A stretch of 64,000 bases of DNA from Rostratula benghalensis (GCA_013399305.1 VXAI01000114.1:2648624-2712623), one strand, 5' to 3'. Positions 12,101-27,100 are shown, counted from the first letter of the stretch. A program made the numbers and translations. Notes: generated from the letters alone by a model not told the origin.

Positions 12101-15100
12101 AGGTCTTAACAGCAAAAAGAAACATGACTTTTTATTTCTCAAATTTGTTCAACACCCCTGTCATGGATACAGCTGCTTGGAAGAATTTTCTAATAGTCTC
12201 AGCTCGTTCACTTTTTGACCTAAAGCATTCACCTGTGATAAACCTGAAACCTTCAGTCTCTATGGCAAAGGCTGAGTCTTAGACATCCTTTGCCTGCCAT
12301 TGAGTATCCTATGCAGCCAGATGAGCTTCACATGGAGAAAGGAGAAAAGATGTGGAAAAAAAAAAGGAAAAAAGAGAAACTATGTGAATGAAAATTCAAA
12401 TGGGAAAGAGCAGTAGGAACAGGATTCTGGCAGGCAGTGTTTCACATGCCTCTGCATTGGCAAGATTTAAAAGCAAAATCAAATCATATTCCTGGGTTCT
12501 GTTAAATGTTTTGTTAATCTTCAGGAAAAATATAAGGGTGTATATATATATAGGTAAATATATAAATGTACAGCATTGAGAATTACGGTTCATGCAGACT
12601 GCGTGGTGAGATTAGAGGTGGTGGCAGGGTGAAGGGGTGGCAGCTCTGGGGGGCACTGACCTGCTTGTCATGTTCAGTGCCAGGCAGCACAGCTCATGTG
12701 ACCTCCAAACTCACTGCTGCAATCATTGTTTCTGCACTGAGTTACTGAGGAAGGGCAAGATTCACCCATTTGAAAGGTTCCTTTAGAAGGTGGTAGAGAA
12801 AATTGCTCTGTGAAGTGCTGCCCAGAAGGAAGCAATAATGTAGACTCTGCTTTTCCCTGGGCTGGTAGAGGCTCACATCACATTCCCTGTGTCAGTCCCA
12901 GGCCCCATGGCTGGTGTTGCTTGGGAGAATATGTGCCTACAGTGATGCAGAGGCACTCCTGTGTACCCTTTGCCCTGCCAAGGACACGCTTCTATTGCTG
13001 CCTCCTTCCAGCTCTCACACTGATCTCAGCAAGGACTTTATGAAGAGCTGGGGCTTTGGCCAGCACACCTGTGCTGGCTGCATATCGTTTTTAGATCTCT
13101 GACTGGTATCTGTAGGATGACGAGCATTCCCATGTTCAACAAGCTCCCACATCTCTTTGAGCATGCCTTTGTATTTAAAGTGGTGGTGTCCATCTTGGTA
13201 TCACAGAGAACAAAGAGCAGATATGGTGTGTTCATCTTCCTTGGGCAAGGTCAGTTATGTTTATGACTGAAAAATTTGGCAGTTTGACCGAAAAAGTTGC
13301 AATGTTCGGGCCTCCAGATTTTCTTCAAACTGGCTTGACATCTTCACATGAATAATGCCAATGAGGAAATCCACACTTGGGGATTAGTTTTTTGCAATTG
13401 CAGCTTTTAAATCAAGATAAGGCATTCTCTCTGATGGCCTTGCAATGACAGTTGACTTCATTGTTATCTCAAAATATGTAATTACCTGCATTAGATTGCA
13501 GAAACTGGCAGAGCATAGACACACAGCTAAATTAGAATTTCTGTTTTTCTTATTGCAATGGCAGTTTTATAACAATAGTCTTTACAACTTGGTTGTCCTA
13601 TTGATAGCCTCCTAGCAAGGAGCAGAAAGCAACCCTCCATAAAAGAACTGCAGATAGCAATGTTGCAGCCAAGGATACTCTCTGCCATGAAGCGGGAACA
13701 GGCCCTTGAAGGCTGAGGGAGATGCAGTGCCATGAACCGGAAGCAAAGAGAATATTAAGTCCCTGTTCCCACGACAGCTTGTTCTAGCTTAACTCACATC
13801 CTGATCTGTAACAAGTGATGTGAAACCTCCTCTGGATCACTCAGCAGGTTGCAGTTTCTGTGACGTTAGCATGATCTCCGAATTGTAACCTACTGCTTCA
13901 CATGAGTATTGGTGTTTCAACACTGCAATTGCTTTCCCACCACCAGCAGTCTACCAAGCTGCACGACCTCGTTGAGGAGCATAACAAAGTCCAAGTTACA
14001 GTCTGCACGAAGAGTGAAGGTGAGTCATCTGCATCTCATTTTCTTCACCAGCCTGTATAATTAACTAACATGTTGAAATGTATCCGGAATTGCACAGCTC
14101 CTGTTGATTTCTATGGCTGAAACACGAAGGGCAAGCTGCAGGGAGGACGGGGCAGAGGGAGGTGAGTGGGGCAGGGCAGTGAGAAGTGTGGGCACAGCCT
14201 ATGTGCTGTGGTAATGATGTGTCTGAATCATTATCATCTGTATCTGTGGCAGCTGTAATCATAGAGGTGAACCTAGTAATTTGCGTTAAGAGTCGAGAAC
14301 AGCTTGGAAAATTTAATTTCACAAACAAGCAATGAGATAACAACTCTGGCCTTCTGAGACCTGCTTCCCTTCTCTGCTATAGGCTACTTTCACAATCTTG
14401 TCAAGTAGCTTGTGAGCAATTTTCAAGAAGTCTAGATATATGACTTCCACCAAGGTATGCACTTTCTTCCTGCATCTCAGTTCCTTGCCCATAAAACAGG
14501 GGTAATAGCCATTTTTGCCTCCTAAAGATGTTGAGATGGGCAATTGTTAGGGTGTTGGGAGATGTAAAGGCCTTGGATAGGTTTTCTTGGCCAGAGTGTT
14601 TTATGTTGTTAAGCCAATAAAACTGAAGACGATCAATTTGAGCGAGATGTTTAGACAAGGGACAGTCTTTGTGCTGTTGCTTTTCAGTCAGTATTTTTTC
14701 TAAGAAATGCTGGCCTTGAATCATGCTGTGTAGAATTCTGGTGATGATGTGTGTACTTGGAGACTTTTTTAATTGCCTAACTTGTGCACAAGTAAATATA
14801 ATTTTTGTATTGTTCTACAGGTTGCAAAGAGCTGGAGTCTTGCAACTTAGTCCCTGGAGACATGTTTCTTTTAGATGGCAAAAAGCTTTCTCTCCCATGT
14901 GATGCTGTGCTGATTGATGGAAGCTGCGTTGTGAATGAAGGGATGCTCACAGGTGCAGCCTTGGAGTTTGAAATGCTAAAGCCCTGTGCAGATGGTCTGT
15001 CAGGGAGATGTCTCTATTTGTTCTGACTGCAAATTGTTTACTATTTATTAGAATAGTTTGCAGCAGGAGGTGGAAAAACTGTGGCTTAAATAATTTGCAC

Positions 15101-18100
15101 TTGTCTTGGGCTTTTGAATACTGCCATTGTGTGATATGCATTTCTTATCCACATTGAAACCAAGTAAGATTGATATACTGTCAATAGTAGAAAGTGAAAC
15201 TACTCAAATACACTGCATATGTATTTTTTGAGTTTTTGGATTCTGATCTTGCAGTGGTTCTGTTCAAGCAGGCAGTGTATGAGCAGAGGGGTCACTGTTG
15301 AACACTGAGCCACTACAAAGCATGAACTTGGGTCAGGGGCAAATTTTGGCACAAGCCCATTGATAAAAAAAGGCTCTGAGGAGCCATCTGATGTACTCTG
15401 AAACAGGGACTGAATGGCTATCACTATAAATCCATGTAAGTACCTACCTAAGAAAGCTAATTAGTCAGGTAAACCTGAGTGCCTAAGGATGCTGTCATTG
15501 TCTAAAATGCAGAATCTGATAGACATTTAAATCCCCTTCGAGTGAAGCTGCACACTGTTGTTCTTAGGTGAAAGCATTCCAGTTACTAAAACCCCCTTGC
15601 CCTTCATGGAGAGTCAGATGCCCTGGAAAACCCACAGCATGGAGGACTACCGGAGACATGTCCTCTTCTGTGGGACAGAAGTCATACAGACGAAGCCGAC
15701 GGGCAGAGGGCCAGCGAGAGCCGTCGTGCTGCAAACCGGTATTTCTTTTATCGCCTGCTGACCAGCAGGGGGGAAGGGGCAGCCCCAGAGGCAGATGGGA
15801 GAACTGGTTTCTCTATGTAGTTCAAGTCCAGCACAGGTCTGCTCTCCTGGAGAAATGCTTGATGCCACCTGAATGGCTAAGGCTGGTGCAATGTTACCTG
15901 CCCCCGAGCAGCACTGGCACTGTGTGACACCGCTGTCACGTACGCAGTGTATGGCACTTGTCTTCACACAGGGTTCAACACAGCTAAAGGGGATTTGGTG
16001 AGATCCATCCTCTACCCCAAGCCTGTGAACTTCAAACTCTACAGAGATGCCTTCAAATTCATCCTTGGCCTTTCTGCTGTCGGTGTGTTTGGACTCATCT
16101 ACACTGTGTGTGTGTTTGTGTCCCACAAGGTAAGTAAGAGCGATGCCTCCACAGTGCAGGTGTCAGACCGCGGTCACTTGTTGGGTGATTGTTCATTTCC
16201 GTAATCTGGTTTTCAGATGCCAGAAAAGAGGACGGGGAGGGAAAGGTGGACAGAAAATAGCTGAATACATCTGTCATCCCAGGGGTAGAGCTTGGGATGT
16301 GCTGCTGCTGGGCAGGAGCGTCGGACTCACTGGGGTTTGTGGTTCCCACTCCACCACCCCTGTTGCTCTCACTATTTGCAGAAGCCAGTGGCAGATGTGG
16401 TGGCTATGGCCCTCCTCCTCCTCACTGTGGCTGTGCCTCCCACTATCCCCGCTGCCTTGACAACAGGCACTGTTTATGCCCAGAGGAGGCTGAAGAAAAA
16501 GAAGATTTTCTGCATCAGCCCACAGAGGATTAATATCTGCGGGCAGATCAACCTTGTTTGTTTTGACAAAGTAAGGCACTTCCTGAAGCACTGAGAAGTG
16601 CTGGGGGCTGTGAGGAACATGAGATTATTCAATTTTTTTCCCCACCCAATTTACCCAGATCTAATCCCAGGGAAAATCCTCTTCAGGTGCCCAGGGAGCA
16701 TGGTCACGCTGCGGGCAGGAGGCTGGGGGAGGACCTCTGGGGATGTGGAAGGAGCAAAGAGGAGGGCAATAGTAGGGTAACTAGATATTTATTTAAAACT
16801 AGACAGGCACGCTGACAGAAGATGGACTGGACCTGTGGGGCATCATCCCTTCAGAGGGAAGCCGGTAAGGAAGGATTCCATTTAGCAAGAATTAATCTCT
16901 GGTGTGAATGAAATGCCAAAATACCTAGTTAGGAGGGGGGCAGTTGCACAGGGTACAGAGAGACAGTAAATAACACGCAGAAAGAGATGTCTGGGTGCAC
17001 CTGGGGGGATAGAGTGCAATAGGTGTCCCTGCTCAGCTCCTTCCCTACGAGGAGGGCAGCTGGGCGCTGCTGTGGCAGGCGATGCTGTAAAGGTCACTGC
17101 TAATTCAAGGCAAACAGAAGTCAGCAGCAGCACAAGTGCTTTTAATTACCCTGAGGGGATTTGGAGAATATGCACAGAGCTTTTCAATTATGTCATTCTC
17201 AGCACAGTTCAATAAATATTCTTAATCTAGTCAATAAACCTTTCATCACTTAAATGTTAGGATAATGTTCTTTCAGTTGAAATTAAGTGTTGCCAGCTTC
17301 GGTGCCTGCCAAATCTCACCTACCTTCTGTAAATGTCGTGAAAATAAATCCAGATCAGATCTGCTAAGCTCAAATGTTGTTAGGGTCCTCAAACCTATGG
17401 CAGGCTCCATCTCAATTCTAAGCCCAAAGGCCATTGAAATCCTCAAGATAACTGCTACCTAAACATTAAACATTACTATATCTAGAATGATACAATTTAA
17501 TTCATATTACTGTAATACAATAACAGACTTCAGCTCTGCACGGCATGTCATGCCAAACTCAAAATATTAATCTTTTGCAGTAGCCAGGACAAATCACACA
17601 CCCCATATCAACTCCCAGGTTTCATTAGTAGTTGTTAATATATCAAATACTTCAACACCACAGAGATAATCATGCCATAATGAATGAAAGGATTAATTCA
17701 TTGTGAGAGGAGTGAATTCACATTCCCAAAGCTTCCTCAAAGGACAAGAAAGAAAATTACTATCCGATGCAAATTAATGAGAAGGGATTAATAAGTGTCA
17801 ACCAATAAAACAATCTTCCAGTGGGACCAAACCGCAGGCACATAGGAAAGTCTCATCTTGGCCCCCCTTCAGCACAGCAGGCAGGTGACAGTGAACTGGT
17901 GCATGTGAACAGGCTCAGAACCCACCACAGGCAGAGAGCTCATGGTAGTGCCAGAATGATTTCCATCAAGGTAGCCTTGCAGGTAGTGTATGCTCACTTG
18001 AGCAGCAGAATAAAACTGGATCCATACATCAGAATAAATTCACATTAAAAAAACCCCACCCAACAATCTCTGCAAGGTATCAAAACATAAGGCTCTTTGC

Positions 18101-21100
18101 AGACGTGTCCAATCTGCACCCAGCTGGGAACCAGTGCTGGTGGCTTGCCAAAACGCAAGGAGGAGCTATTGCTGTCTGCATTGTTCTCATTAGCCTATTT
18201 ACATAATTACTCTTTCTTAAATGTTCACATTTCTAAACATGTTATAGGACTAACTGTCAGCTAAGCTGAATACTGTGAGGCAATGACAGTAAAGGAATTT
18301 CATTCAACTTGCAAAATATCCTATTGTACATTTAATAAGATATAAATGTTTGTTAGCTTTATGTGGTGTTTAGCAGTTTCATGGTCTCTCTCAAGTATTA
18401 ATTAATTAATAAGCCAATTATGACCAGGCTGAGAGTAAGGTATAATTTGCTGGAAACAGAACAGACTTTGATGGCCCAGAGGGACAGCAGGTCCTGGATT
18501 TGTTGTTGCTTTTAATAGAGCTGTGAGCCTTCACGCTGCTCGCTTCCAGATGCATTTCACTGTGCCCGAGTTAGTAACAGGGGATGCTAGTGGTGATCAA
18601 AGGTAAATAAAATCTATTTAAATTTCTCTTTAACATGTCAGCCTAAATGGTAATGGGCTGTGTTTTGGTCTGGCAGACACAGCTTGTCAGCCAGCCAGTT
18701 CCTTAGAGGGGAAAAATGTGTGTGTGAGAAGGGAGGATTCTGAGAAATAACTTCCATGTTGAAATCATAGAGCCTTCACCCAGCCCAGCCTCACACATGT
18801 TCACTCTGTGCTGGTGGGGCAGGAAGGGAATAAACCCCAAGGCTTTCCACAGAAAGAATTTGGGGCGTGAATATTTGACAGCGTGCCTTGGTTGACTCCT
18901 TTTGAGTTACACCAGCTTAACCATTTTTAAAACGAAGGTGTGAGGGACAAGCGTCTGGTGTCTGTGGCTATGCAGATGTAAAACCTACAGCTGGAAGTAA
19001 AGGTTGTGCTCCTCATGGCTGTCCAGGGGTACTGAGTGGGCTGATGCTGTTTATGCATCCTGGTAGGTGCACAGCACCAGCCTAATCAGATGAACCTCCC
19101 ATTCCATACTGCATCTTCACAAATTTCTCCTAGGGCATGTTGCCAAACTTCCTGCTGCAAGTTGTTTCCTCTCCAACAGACTCTCCTCTGCTTTGTCTAA
19201 CACAAAACAGCAATTGCCAAGCAGGACTCTAGTGCCAGCCCCTCTATGTGTTTTACCATCTCAGTTACTTCACATCAGGTTGAACTTTTGCCAATTAATT
19301 ATGGGGGGTGTTTTGGCCTCCTCAATGCATTCGACCTTTTATCAGAAGGATGGGTCGGGCAGTGCATTGCTTGCAATTACTGTGCTTAGCTCCACTGAAT
19401 CATAGAATGGTTACAGTGGGAAGGGACCTTAAAGATCATCGAGTTCCAGCCCCCTGTCATGGGCAGGGACACCTCCCACCAGACCAGGTTGCTCAAAGCC
19501 CCATCCAGCCTGGCCATGAGCACTTCCAGGGATGGGGCATCCACACATCCACAACTTCTCTGAGCAACCTCTTTCAGCGTGTCACCACCCTCACAGAAAG
19601 GAATTTCTTCCTGGTACCTAATCTAAACCTACCCTCTTTCAGTTTAAAACCATTCCCCCTCATCCTATTGCTTTACTCCCTGACAAAGAGCCCCTTCCAA
19701 CCCCTCCTGTAGGCCCTCTCTAGGTACTGGAAGGCCACTGTAAGGTCTCCCTGGAGCCTTCTCTTCTCCAGACTGAACAACCCCAACTCTCTCAGCCTGT
19801 CTTAATAGGAGAGGTGTACCTGTAGGCACTAGCTGATGACATGTGTCTACATCCTCCTTAAAAGTGGTCCCACTAAACTTCTGCTTTTAATCAGGTTTCA
19901 GGAAATCCATAAATTCCCATCCAGCACTCCTCTGCCCTGGGGACTTGTGTGTGGAGCCATGGTCAGCTGTCATTCACTGGTTGTTTTGGATAAGAAGATT
20001 CAGGGAGATCCTCTGGACCTGAAAATGTTTGAGGGCACACACTGGGTAATATAACTTGCACCCTCTGCACACATCCAAAGCAAGGACAGCCTTAACCCAG
20101 CTTATGGGGTTTTACTCACATGTTGAGCTCAAATGCATACCTGTAGGGGAAAATAATTTACAGTCCTGGTCATAACAGCTGGAATTTGCTCTGTTATTTC
20201 CACTAACTTCATGGCAGTTTTGCAGCACTGCGGCTGCTTTATTGATAGTCCAGCAATTGTTTTCCTTGGGGCTGCCTGCATTTGCTCTCCTAATTTGATT
20301 TGGAAATAGGGGAGTGTGTGGAAGTGGAGGGAGAGCCTGGCTGCTGCTTGCTGGAAGCTGATGATCAGACCATGCCATTATCCACGTGGTGCAGAGATCA
20401 CAAGTCAGCCAAGGAAATGTAGTGGGAGTTTTTTATGCCCTTCTGGGAGTGGCTGTTATCTCTGATTAGCAAAGGGTTATCCCTGTGGAGAAACCAAGGC
20501 TGGAGCCTCCAGCTGAGTGAACAGCAAGTCTCAGAGAGGCCTGGGGAGGACATGAGGGATTGAGCCTTGGGGCTCATCCCCAAGTGTGGGAGCCTGGGTG
20601 GGGAGCAGGATGGGAGGAGGCAAGAGAAGGAAAGTGGTTGCTCTTCTCCCTGCCATGTCCTTGCCTAGGGGGGTTCTGGGTCTTTGCAGTTAACTGCCTC
20701 ATCATCTTTTCTCCTTCAACCTTTTGCTCAAGAGAGATTAATCAATAGGTAAAACAGATGGCAGCTCTTTCAGCAGCACTGCAGGAAGGCATCAGGCTGG
20801 TGCTCACTCCTGTGGAAGAGCAGGCAGCAGCAGAGCCACATGACAGCAGAAGGGCACTATAAGGGTGAATGAGCCCTGGCAGCACGTAAAGTAACAGAGC
20901 TGGAGGGCTAGAAGTATCCTACACTGAAAATTATCACCCTGTTTCTGCACAGAACATCAGAGAGAGTTTTTTAAATGCAGGAGACTGGAAGATAGAAACA
21001 GCTAGATAAGGATAATTATTTCTCTTTCCTATCATCATTGATATGACGTTAAATTTATATGAAACTTGAGTTTAGAGAAACAACAAAATTAGACACAGGT

Positions 21101-24100
21101 TTTTCTTCTCATCGAGTCAAAAGACCAGGTCCCTGTAGGCTTCTGCTAAGGACACGGCTGCAGGGAGGCTGTCACTGGTGATGGGGAGGAAGACCTTTAG
21201 ATCCTAACAAAACAGTTCTGTGACTGGGTGCCAACAGTAAGAGGGAAACACACTCCCATGTGCTGCTGCTCTGCTTTAACAGACAGGTGTGAAGCCAAAC
21301 AAACAAAAGTATCATAAATAACGCTTTTCCTTGTACAGGAGATGGATGACTCCAGCACAGCTCGGGATGGGGCTTGCATCGTTAGACCGGGGCCGATGGC
21401 CAGCAGTGTAAGTCCAGTTCATTCTGAGAATGAGTATTCTGTGTTTTCAGCCTGCAAACTTCTAGCACATGCTGTACTCCTTTACCTGGGCTAGCAGTTG
21501 CAAACACCTTTCAGCTACTCTTGGTACTGTGTCACACCTTCCCCCAAAACATCCTGGAAGCATAGGACCAGAAAAGCAAATTCTGATTAAAGTAGAGGTA
21601 CTGATCTGAAGTAGCATCTACAACACTTCGTGGGCTTTAAAAGCCCCAGATTTCCAACTCCACAATTTGTGTTTATAAAGGATATCCTCACCCTGTAAAG
21701 CTGCTGGCAAAATGAAATTACACATTCAGTTTAAATGGAAACTAATGCAGAGAAGCTTTGTAAGCAGAATAAATTTTGAAAACATGAGTTCATCTGCAGG
21801 AGGAGGCAACCTGAGTAAGGGCAAGGCACTACAGCTAGAAGCATGGCCGTGGGTCTGTGAGTCCTGCTGGTAATGGTCAAGCAACAGCACTAGCAGATTT
21901 ATCAGCATCACCTGCATGGTGTTGTTTGCTTCACTGTTCCTCTTAAAAGTACACTTGGGAAGCTCCAAGTTTTGACAGTTAAAAATTGTTACGTTTTCAG
22001 TCCAAATGTTGAACCAGGCAGCATCCTCCCGGTGGAAGGAGTGTGATTTCTGGTAGCAATACCGGGAAGACAGTGCTGTGGCAACAAGGAAATCAATCTT
22101 TGTTTCTAGGATTGCTCTGTTCCCATGGTAATGTCAGTGTAATGCATCAAACTTCAGTCCCAGGACTGTAAATGCAAGAATATTACATTAATACATGGTT
22201 ATTAAGAGAAAGGATGGGACAAAGCCCGGAAACCAGAAAAATATAAAGAAAACCATTGAGGTTCTTCGGAAGACAAAGCTGCTGAGACTATGTTTTCTAA
22301 GCTTGTAATCAGTGATCTGATCCTATAGCCAGAAGGCAGCAAAAGTGAAATAATCTCCTATTAATAATAAATCACCTTAGCAGGAAAGCCTCAAATGAGC
22401 TGAAGCTCAGAATGGATTTGCTTTGCGTAATCAATGACTCAGTGTCTCACTTTCCTGACCTCTCCAGGCTCCCATTGAAGGAATAGCAATCCTACACCAA
22501 TTCCCATTTTCTTCTGGGCTGCAGAGGATGTCTGTTGTTTCACAGAAGATCGGAGAAGAGCAGTGTGACCTATACATGAAAGGAGCACCAGAAATAGTTT
22601 CCAGCTTTTGTAGACGAGAAACTGGTACAGAACTGAGAAAGAGCAACTTTACAGTGTTTATTTGGATTTAGTCCACACCAGAGTTTGTGTTTGGTGTCTA
22701 AAAGATTTTCAGTGCTCATTCTTCCCACTGGCTATGCTGCAATTGCATGTGTATGACTTCTCCCACAAGCAAGCCTCATGCTTGTTAAATGTCATTAGTT
22801 AATACTATAGACAAGTTTTCATTGCTTGTTTGTAAATTAAAGATGCACACAGCCCAACAGCTAGGGAGATGCACAGCCTGAGGTTCAGCCCCCATACATC
22901 CCTCAGCTGACTTCCATCAGCTGAAGATATAGTACATAAATCATGTTGATACATCAAAATACCCAGAACAGATGTTGGCTCGTGCTAATTGCATGTGCCA
23001 CAGCAAGTCTGTTGTGCTGTACAAGTTCTTAAATTTCCTCCTAAGTTATTGCCCTGTAAATTCAGCATTGAGTTACTGACTCAGCTTGCAAAGGCTTTAA
23101 ATCTCAGTGATGGAATACTTGCTGTGGACATACAAATTACTGTTATTAAGGATAATTGGTATTAACACTCCAGCCAAGACTTCTGTCCTCTCTCTGCAAG
23201 TAAACATAGGCTTTTCTTTTTTTGTATGTGAACAATATTATAGGCTTATACTCAAGTTTGTCTGCAAACTTGAAACTCGGGTCACATTCACTGAATACTT
23301 CAAACGGTTGCCAAGCAAACACAGTACCAGTGGTCTGTGGCTCAGTGGTTTGTTATTTCAGATGGCACTGACTTGAAAATAGGTGTAAATGGCTTTGAAG
23401 GATAATGGAAAGATTTAGTTTAGAACCACCTACAATCTAATGACACAAGCCTCCAAATAAGTCAACATCAGCAAGAAAAATATCTTTAAACTATGTTCCA
23501 CTTTCTCAGGTTTTGAAATAGCTCCCCTTGTCCTGTCTTGATTGTTTCTCTATTGATTACAACTTAATGAATAATTAGGTACTGCACCATAAAGCTGTGA
23601 TTGCAGTACGTTGTGAGTACAAAATACTGCAGAGTTAGAAGGAACTTATTCCTTTTAGAGTCATGGGAATGATCAGAGAATTGAAAGCCTAGGATTTTGG
23701 AGAATTCTCACATTAAGGCATAAACATAAAAACAATTTCCTCAATCACTCAGCATGTATGCAGTAAAGCTGAGGACAGAATTATGAAGTCACATATCTTT
23801 ATTATTTGTCCTCTGCCCAGTAATTCATCTTATCTACCTGCACCTTAACATGTATTTCAAAAGTATAAAACAGACACATAGCTCACATCTGAATAGCCAG
23901 TTACCCAGCATTGGTATAAAACAGCTGAATTCTGTGAAAGGGCACAGTGCTGTAACTCAGGTGATGAAGTAGTTTAAAGGACAAGCATTTAACCCTAGAA
24001 AAGCAATCAGCAAGCATGGAATATTCTAACAATGAAACTTTTTTTTCCTGTAAACAGTCCCAGCTAATTTCTTAGAGGAGCTGAAGATGTACACAAGCCA

Positions 24101-27100
24101 AGGCTTCAGAGTCATTGCCCTGGCCCATAAAGTGCTAAGCCTAGGAAAGGATGTAGATCTGAACAGCCTGAAGAGGTAAAGTGTGCTGATGAGCTGCCAG
24201 TGTCACCATGGGATTGCTCTCATATCTGCTTGTTACAATCTGCCCCAAACCAACCTGCCCTATCCCAAACCTTCCCCTCCTCTCCTGCTAAAACAGGCCT
24301 GTTGGGAAGCTGTACCATGTAACACCTTCCTCTCAGCAGATGCTGATTACACTGTTGATTGCCTGCTTTGCTACTGCTCCTGCAAGTCTCACTGAGCTGA
24401 ATTTCAGAATCTGTTATCAAAGGGTAATGAAAGCTGGTTGTTGTGCTTCTATACATCAATGGATTGGGACTGCAATACAAATCCTGCGTGTGCCATAATC
24501 TGTGGGCTTCAGCCAGCCAGTTGCTGCAAACCCCTGTCCTTCTCTCTCCAAACTCACCTCTGCTGCGTTGCTCCTTCCTAGAGACAGCAATGTAGCAGAC
24601 AAGCAGCTCAGCTGAGGCTGCAGAAATGATGGTGCTTGTTGAGCACTGCTCATCCTGAACTCATAGCAGTTGTGTTTCCCTGTGGAACAAGCAGGTTTCC
24701 CACTGAGCACGGCTCTCCTGTTGAACAAAAACCACAGGGATAGCTTCATTCCCTGTGCTGTCCCTGGGACACAGTGTGTGTGTTTCTGTCCTTGCTCCAA
24801 GAGATGAGGCAGAGTCTGAGCTGACATTCCTGGGCCTCCTGGTGATGGAGAACCGCCTGAAGCAGGAGACAAAGCCTGTGCTAAGGGAGTTGGCTGCTGC
24901 CCGCATCAGGAGTGTCATGGTCACAGGTAAGTCCCTCCCAGGCTCTCTCTCCTGTGCCAGCTACCATGGGGCACACAGGAGAGAGATTCACTCCTCCAGC
25001 TTCTTCCATTGCATGTCCATGGCCTCTGCCTGGGCTGCCACCCTGCTATGGCAGACATGAGGAGCCTGCCTCTCCACTGTCCTTGCAGGGGACAACCTAC
25101 AGACAGCTGTCACGGTGGCCAGGAACGCGGGTATGATTCGCACAGGCAGCAAAGTCATCCTCATCGAAGCAAATGAGCCAGAGGGCTCCAATCCAGCTTC
25201 CATTGCCTGGCGATTGGCAGAAGAGAGCAAAGCAAACACAGCTGCTCCCCATGTAAGCACAGCCAGTGATGGCTGCTTTTGGGTGCCAGGGGGAATTAAG
25301 AAACTTGTCATGTCTAATTAATGTCTAATGCCCGGGCTCCTTAGGCCTGGACTCCTTGCTAAGGATGTTGAAGGAACTCTGAGGAATAGATGAAACCTGG
25401 GGGCTAGTTTGTATCTACCCCAGGGTACATGGAGATGTGATGTGGACCGTGCACCTATTAGGGAGAAATAATACAGTGGCTCTTTGCTCAGGGCAACATG
25501 GAAAATACCTACATGAATAACTGGTAAGACTCTGCAGACACAGTGGCCACTTCAATCCCACTTGAGTGTGCAGAATTAATGTAATTATACATACTGGTCT
25601 GTGTGACTATTTTCTGGGCCAAACTTCAGTGTCTAAATTGGCTAACAGGGAATACCTATATGTGGAAACACAGCTAGAAAAATCAAGGACTTTCAGGTGT
25701 AAAGTTTTACAAAAGGATGCTGCAGAAGGCTGTGTCCCTGGTTGACTCATGGGAGGCTGACAAGGGGGAAGAGAGATGGTGTGTTGTGATCTCAGTCTGA
25801 CAATAAATGCTGTCATATATTCAGGAGATGTGTGTTAATACTGAGGAAAAGATCACCTTGGAAGAAGAAACCTGCAACTACCATTTTGCAATGAATGGAA
25901 AGTCCTATCAGGTTATTATAAAACACTTCTACAGCTTGCTACCAAAGGTAAGTTCAGAGGAAGCAAAGCACTTAGTAGCCCTCCCTGTTTTAAGTGGCCG
26001 TGGTATTCCATCTGGAGAAAGGTGTTTTTATGTCGGTTGCTGTAGCATTGTCATTTCACGTTTTGACATCTCTGGGCAGCTTCCCACCATGCCTCATGCC
26101 TTGAAGTTTTTTTACCTCAAACAGCTTGCTTTCAGCATTTTCTAAGACCTCAAATGACAGGGGTGGCTGTGGTGCTGCAAGCAGCTGCACATTGGAGTCA
26201 CTCCATGGTCACCTTCTCAATTTCAGTCTAATTAAAAACATCAGACCCATTCCCATGTGCTGGTATCATAGCTGGCATTGGCCTCTGCTCAGCAGGGGCA
26301 CCAGGAACATTAAATACTCACATCTAGCAGCAGAAATATTCAACTCCTGTCACCCAGTCCATAGAATAGCTGGTACTGGGACAGATTTTTGGATTTTATG
26401 CTCTGGCCAGATTTTCAGGTAGGAGAAACGTCAGACTGAGCAATATTATTGCTGCTGTCATCAACCATCTGTTCTGTGCTTGGGAAACACTTACAATGAC
26501 TTGCTGCTCTAAAGGCTGCTGCAGAGCATGTGGTGATCGCTGGCTTCCCAGCACCTCCTGAAGAGTAGGCAAGGCAGAAAATAGAGCAGGATAAAACTGG
26601 TAGAAGGAATCTGATCTCTAAGGGTACCAAAACCATGATAGCATTTGGGAAGCAGGATTAGGGGGTTTCACACCTGTTGAGCATCCGTCTGGGAGGTCTG
26701 ATCCTGCCTCAGTGGAGTGATGGAGGCACAAATGCCTGCCCAAGGCAGCCCATTGCTCTTTCTTGCAGATACTGGTGAACGCAACTGTCTTTGCTAGGAT
26801 GTCTCCTGGCCAGAAGTCCAGCCTTGTTGAAGAGTTTCAGAAACTCAAGTAAGGTTCTCTTTTGTTCTCTTCTTGAACCAAACCAATAACATGTTTTCTC
26901 TCAAGTGTGATTGTCCCAGCTAGCACTGCTCCAGTCTCCTCTTTCCAGCCTTCCCGTCCTCCATACACAATCCCTGTTTGCATCCTCCATGGCCACCTTC
27001 CTCCCAGTTTTCCTACAGGGATCCCTCTCATCGGGAGAACCTGCACCCCTCGCCCAGACTTAGCCACTGCTTCATGCTGGTGCAGCACAGAAAGCAGCAT

